33,705 nt of DNA, taken from the NCBI GenBank assembly GCA_903832205.1, contig CAILAH010000037.1, forward strand, positions 1-33,705. Direction: 5' to 3'. The translations under genes were made by a program, and so were the position numbers. Source of the DNA: an uncultured Microcaldota archaeon. GTDB taxonomy: Archaea; Micrarchaeota; Micrarchaeia; CAILAH01. The notes below the pieces were generated by a model. The model was given only the letters and a program-made list of their open reading frames with translations, made no database searches and was not told the origin of the DNA. Below are positions 31,677 to 33,705 of the stretch, in pieces (within the stretch, counting starts at the first letter, position 1; each line of letters starts with the position of its first letter).

Positions 31677-32083
31677 TAGAATTTCTGGCCAATGAGGCCA
31701 CCTATTGCGCCGAGGACGAAACCAATCACTGTCGCTATTGCGATGCCGATTACGCCCGCCACCAGGAAAATTACTATTCCAAGGGCCAGGACGGCTGCAT
31801 TTGCTCCAATGCCTGTTGAGGCCAGGGCTGCTGTGACAACAAGGTTGATGATGCCTGCAACGATTGCCACGATGGCTCCCGTAATGCCTGCATCAACGGT
31901 GCTCATTTTAGCCTTTGCTGCCATGTATCCTGCCCAAAGGAGGATTATCCAGCCAATCAGGCCGATAACCGCACCCACAACCAAAAGGCTTGGGACAAGG
32001 CTCAATAGGCTCGCAATTGTGTCAAGAATAACCAGTGCCACAATCGGAATCATTCCCACTTTAATTATCTTGCCAAAGTCCAT
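31676..32083 (-). CDS. Hydrophobic membrane protein, 135 aa (tandem paralogue)
   Basis: This is a paralogue of the gene at 31173-31577. Shared blocks are MDFGKI-KV at the start, WAGYMAAKAKMSTVDAGITGAIVAIVAGI in the middle and VIGFVLGAIGGLIGQKF at the end; the hydrophobic helices between them have drifted. It is predicted to have four membrane helices. GGGTGTAATT lies before the ATG at 32083, the same leader type as its sister. A terminator hairpin after this copy separates the two, so they are probably expressed independently. Function is unknown. Confidence 0.75.
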   Translation of the reverse strand: MDFGKIIKVGMIPIVALVILDTIASLLSLVPSLLVVGAVIGLIGWIILLWAGYMAAKAKMSTVDAGITGAIVAIVAGIINLVVTAALASTGIGANAAVLALGIVIFLVAGVIGIAIATVIGFVLGAIGGLIGQKF

Positions 32084-32146
32084 AATTACACCCTTGTTTG
32101 TAAATCGGGAGCAATTATTTTAAGACAAATGGAGGATGGATTGCGG

Positions 32147-32410
32147 CTACTTTAATGAGATTATCTGGAAGCCTAACTTGTCAACGTCCTCCTGGCGCCA
32201 GAATTTCTGGTAGTTGGTCTTGAAGACGTCCGTTACGGTTTTCTCGATTGAGCGGCCCGTGTAATCCTTCTTTTTGGGGTCCCATTCGCGGAGCATGATG
32301 ATGTCGCCTGTGCGGCACTCAAAATCAGCCAGGCGGAGCTCCCATTTCTTGGCGCCTGACAGTATCTTTGCAAAATATTCTGGCCAGATTTTCTTTTCTA
32401 TGCGAGCCAT
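32147..32410 (-). CDS. ASCH/DUF3850-type small protein, 87 aa
   Basis: The 87-residue protein has a PUA-like ASCH fold: KKIWPEYFAKILSGAKKWELRLADFECRTGDIIMLREWDPKKKDYTGRSIEKTVTDVFKT. The pattern WPEYF..IL.G.K..E.R...F....GD...L.EW is that of the DUF3850 group. ASCH domains bind RNA or modified nucleosides, and some act in RNA processing or coactivation; the exact ligand is unknown. It is complete and lies alone between the membrane paralogues and the tRNA-Trp gene on the same strand. Confidence 0.83.
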   Translation of the reverse strand: MARIEKKIWPEYFAKILSGAKKWELRLADFECRTGDIIMLREWDPKKKDYTGRSIEKTVTDVFKTNYQKFWRQEDVDKLGFQIISLK

Positions 32411-32488
32411 AACAACACCAATGGTGTTATGGTGAGAATAAGATATATGCTAGATTACTTGTGAAAAGAAAGGATGGGGCCACGAGGA

Positions 32489-32533
32489 TTTATTCTTTCT
32501 GGTGCCGCTCTTTAGGCATCCCAAAAGAGCGGC
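32489..32533 (-). other. tRNA-Trp intron 2 (T-loop, 59/60)
   Basis: The 45-base intron forms a perfect 10-bp hairpin, GCCGCTCTTT with AAAGAGCGGC, around the same TGGGATGCCT loop as the tRNA-Gly T-loop intron. Relative to Gly, stem position 3 and its partner change together (A-T to C-G). The 3' junction lacks the Gly TGAA, so its bulge-helix-bulge is relaxed. Confidence 0.8.
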
Positions 32534-32554
32534 TTTGAACCCCGATATGCTGGT

Positions 32555-32758
32555 TTCTCAATACAACACGGCAAATTTATGCCACAAGCATTCGCCGAGG
32601 CGAATGATGCGCCCTTTGCAGGTGCAAAGGAACGTGTTGACAAGCTCCAGTTTATGCAATCATCGAACTCCGAGGAGTTCTCATTAAACTAGATCCCTTT
32701 TCCCGTAAAGGGAAGGCAGGGTTGCGAAGGGCGGAAACCGTAGGTGTCTGCCCTTCGA
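32555..32758 (-). other. tRNA-Trp intron 1 (anticodon loop, 204 bases)
   Basis: This large intron has several perfect hairpins: CGAAGGGC/GCCCTTCG next to the 5' junction, GAACTCC/GGAGTTC, CCTTTGCA/TGCAAAGG and CATTCGCC/GGCGAATG. The last two form twin-hairpin repeat copy A. ACTGGAGC (minus strand of 32644-32651) is complementary to GCTCCAGT spanning the anticodon and 5' junction. GAG before the 3' junction pairs with CTC of the loop, giving a short bulge-helix-bulge. Confidence 0.8.
32584..32630 (+). repeat. Twin-hairpin repeat, copy A (inside tRNA-Trp intron)
   Basis: In plus orientation the order is ACAAGCATT, stem-loop CGCC-GA-GGCG, AATGATGCGCC, then CCTTTGCA-GG-TGCAAAGG. The constant parts are identical to copy B at 25125, with unrelated but self-complementary stems. 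Confidence 0.65.
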
Positions 32759-32815
32759 CTGGAGCCAGCCGTGTTGCCAGGTTGCACCATGGCCCCATCT
32801 GGGAAACTTGGGCTG

Positions 32816-33586
32816 TCAATGTTTAAAACACTTTAATGGGGAGAGAATAACGTGGTAAGATTTACTCTGAAGATGGCGATGGCGCTTATCGCGCTCGTCG
32901 TTGCGCTCGCATTCCTGTTTAATTCGCTTTTCGGGAAGCTCATCCAGGGCGACGGTGGCGTTCCAGATTTGTTTCATTGCGTTTTTGACGGCGGTCGCCG
33001 GCAGATGGAGGTTTGTGAGGAAATCCTTGTGGGCGCGGTCGCGGCGGTACGGCGGCTGCTTGGAAGGCATACGCAGAGTTTGTTCGACGAGGGCGAGGTC
33101 GAAGTCGAGGAGGAACGAGCCGTGGAAGAGCAGGAACAGGCGTCGGCGGCGCTGCGAGTTGCCAGAGAACTTGGTTCCTTGGAGGGTCAGGTCGGTGTGA
33201 CCTTGGATGAGGACTTTGCCACCGAGCAATGGGTTCAGGGCATTGCGGTTGCGGTTCATGATGAACGCGTTGGCTTTGGTGATGTTCGTGAGGGGCGAAT
33301 CGCTCTGGATTTTCAGGAGTAACGCGTAGTTGAGGCAGCCCGGCCCCTGCAAGACTGTCCCGCCGCCACTACAGCGGCGCAACACCGGGACGCCGAGCCG
33401 CTTGCAGGAATCGAGATTCACTTCGGAGCGGGTCTTGTTGGAGTAGCCGAGTACCGCGAAGTGTTGGCGAGGCTCCCAGAAGCGAAGGATTTCATCGGGA
33501 AATCCGTCTTCGCACCAGTCGAGGAGCGCCTCGTCGCAGGCGAGATTCTCTTGCGGAGTTTGCAGGGTTCGGTCCAGGTATTTCAT
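32816..33586 (-). CDS. Lipoate-protein ligase family protein, altered C-terminus
   Basis: From the ATG at 33586 the protein has the LplA/BPL fold of the lipoate/octanoate transferase family: MKYLDRTLQTPQENLACDEALLDWCE, LRFWEPRQHFAVLGYSN, the RRCSGGGTVLQGPGCLNYALLL block (lipoyl-AMP site), GHTDLTLQGTKFSGNSQRRRR (catalytic Lys region) and MPSKQPPYRRDRAHKDFLTNL. It attaches lipoate to lipoyl-domain proteins. The frame extends to 33673 without homologous sequence. After about LPEKRIK (near 32930) the sequence becomes a charged tail unlike the family, which coincides with the start of a different plus-strand frame, so the natural end is probably lost. The style is bacterial (I recall similar proteins in Verrucomicrobiota), unlike the rest of the window. 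Confidence 0.72.
   Translation of the reverse strand: MKYLDRTLQTPQENLACDEALLDWCEDGFPDEILRFWEPRQHFAVLGYSNKTRSEVNLDSCKRLGVPVLRRCSGGGTVLQGPGCLNYALLLKIQSDSPLTNITKANAFIMNRNRNALNPLLGGKVLIQGHTDLTLQGTKFSGNSQRRRRLFLLFHGSFLLDFDLALVEQTLRMPSKQPPYRRDRAHKDFLTNLHLPATAVKNAMKQIWNATVALDELPEKRIKQECERNDERDKRHRHLQSKSYHVILSPLKCFKH
32852..32935 (+). CDS. N-terminal fragment of a putative membrane or secreted protein (truncated)
   Basis: From a GTG at 32852 the plus strand encodes MVRFTLKMAMALIALVVALAFLFNSLFG, a textbook signal anchor. A TATA-like GTTTAAAACAC (about 32819-32829) is centred some 28 bases upstream, the leaderless spacing seen elsewhere here. Beyond about 32935 the frame is only the antisense of the lipoate ligase. 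I read this as the first 28 codons of an archaeal gene whose remainder was replaced at a junction. The exact breakpoint cannot be fixed. Confidence 0.45.
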
Positions 33587-33705
33587 GGCGCTTGGATTTA
33601 GTCGGAAAAGGACTATTGTCCAAACAGTGGCTCGGGCAACATTGTGAAAGTGGAACCAAAAGAACAACAACAAACTGTGCCTGCGGGAAGTCGGCTGGAT
33701 AAGCC
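33587..33705. other. Window end upstream of the lipoate-ligase-like gene
   Basis: I see no gene, TATA-like box or repeat in these 119 bases. They probably hold the 5' region of the ligase gene in its original, apparently bacterial, context. Confidence 0.4.

Larger units (their letters stand above)
32475..32796 (-). tRNA. tRNA-Trp (anticodon CCA) with two introns
   Basis: On the minus strand the acceptor stem is GGGGCCA (32796-32790) with TGGCCCC (32482-32476) and discriminator A at 32475. The D arm is 32787-32771, the anticodon stem is GCTGG (32769-32765) with CCAGC (32553-32549), the loop CTCCAG contains anticodon CCA at 32762-32760, and the T stem is CGGGG (32544-32540) with CCTCG (32487-32483). 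Intron 1 is 32555-32758 (204 bases, 37/38). Intron 2 is 32489-32533 (45 bases, T-loop 59/60). The spliced product is exactly 73 bases, with one non-pair in the D stem and one G-T in the T stem. No CCA is encoded. tRNA-Trp with an anticodon-loop intron is common in archaea; the T-loop intron is not. Confidence 0.88.

Noticed and set aside
32614-32760. Box C/D guide RNA in the tRNA-Trp intron
   Set aside because: A GATGATT resembling box C is present on the minus strand, but no convincing D or D' box at the required distance was found.
32475-32796. Whole region as RNase P RNA or SRP RNA, because of closing 10-bp inverted ends and many hairpins
   Set aside because: None of the conserved core motifs of those RNAs is present, while the minus strand folds as a complete tRNA-Trp with two introns.
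32936-33322. Continuation of the plus-strand frame beginning at 32852
   Set aside because: Beyond the signal anchor it is Glu/Arg/Val-rich antisense of the lipoate-ligase gene and has no protein-like features.

Overview
This window is archaeal. It encodes an archaeal GatD, an archaeal-type nascent-polypeptide-associated complex (NAC) protein, a type IA topoisomerase with C-terminal zinc ribbons, fibrillarin, an Orc1/Cdc6 initiator, a compact archaeal TyrRS, a UbiA-type prenyltransferase and S-layer-like surface glycoproteins. Many genes carry a TATA-like box about 25-30 bases before the start codon (leaderless), while genes inside operons use GGTGA-type ribosome binding sites. The compact layout and gene content suggest a small-genome lineage such as Diapherotrites or Micrarchaeota, but that placement is a guess. 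The last ~0.8 kb looks bacterial and may be an assembly chimera.

Layout. 1-4256: the gatD 3' end, a hypothetical protein, NAC and topA diverging from one palindromic TATA element, and a second hypothetical protein. 4368-4761: a tRNA-Gly(GCC) interrupted twice, followed by a 173-base hairpin-rich insert bounded by an exact 30-base direct repeat. 4753-11129: a copper and thiol-redox block on the minus strand, holding a Cu+ P-type ATPase, a DsbA-like thioredoxin, an HMA/membrane/Cys-rich/cupredoxin fusion, a membrane-anchored winged-helix regulator, an FTR catalytic-type protein, a glutaredoxin-like protein, a rubredoxin-like protein and a small DUF2892-type membrane protein. A cluster of TGAAAC/GTTTCA boxes sits in front of the HMA fusion gene. 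11181-24562: mostly envelope functions, namely a DUF1624 membrane protein, two giant surface proteins, UbiA and UPF0104 membrane enzymes, a PAP2/polyprenol-kinase-like fusion, a lipoprotein and a Lys-rich membrane protein, with fibrillarin and a 45-residue acidic protein between them. 24627-30228: a plus-strand run of Roadblock, KaiC-like ATPase, Orc1/Cdc6, TyrRS and two HD phosphohydrolases. 30209-32410: a sigma-70-like protein, two tandem paralogous membrane proteins and an ASCH-domain protein on the minus strand. 32475-32796: a tRNA-Trp(CCA), also interrupted twice. 32816-33705: a lipoate-ligase-like gene with a disturbed end.

Main observations. (1) Both tRNA genes have an ordinary anticodon-loop intron and a second intron inside the T-loop. 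The two T-loop introns are nearly identical (36 of the first 39 bases) although the tRNAs are unrelated, and removing both introns from each gene leaves exactly 73 bases. (2) A twin-hairpin repeat with constant flanks and variable, always complementary, stems occurs three times: inside the tRNA-Trp intron, in the insert after tRNA-Gly, and in a duplicated stretch after the Roadblock gene. The tRNA-Gly copy lies between direct repeats that look like a target or attachment duplication. (3) An archaeal chromosome carries a protein with sigma-70 region 2 and region 4 features. (4) Small same-sense fragments of fibrillarin and of the Roadblock gene lie in intergenic DNA.
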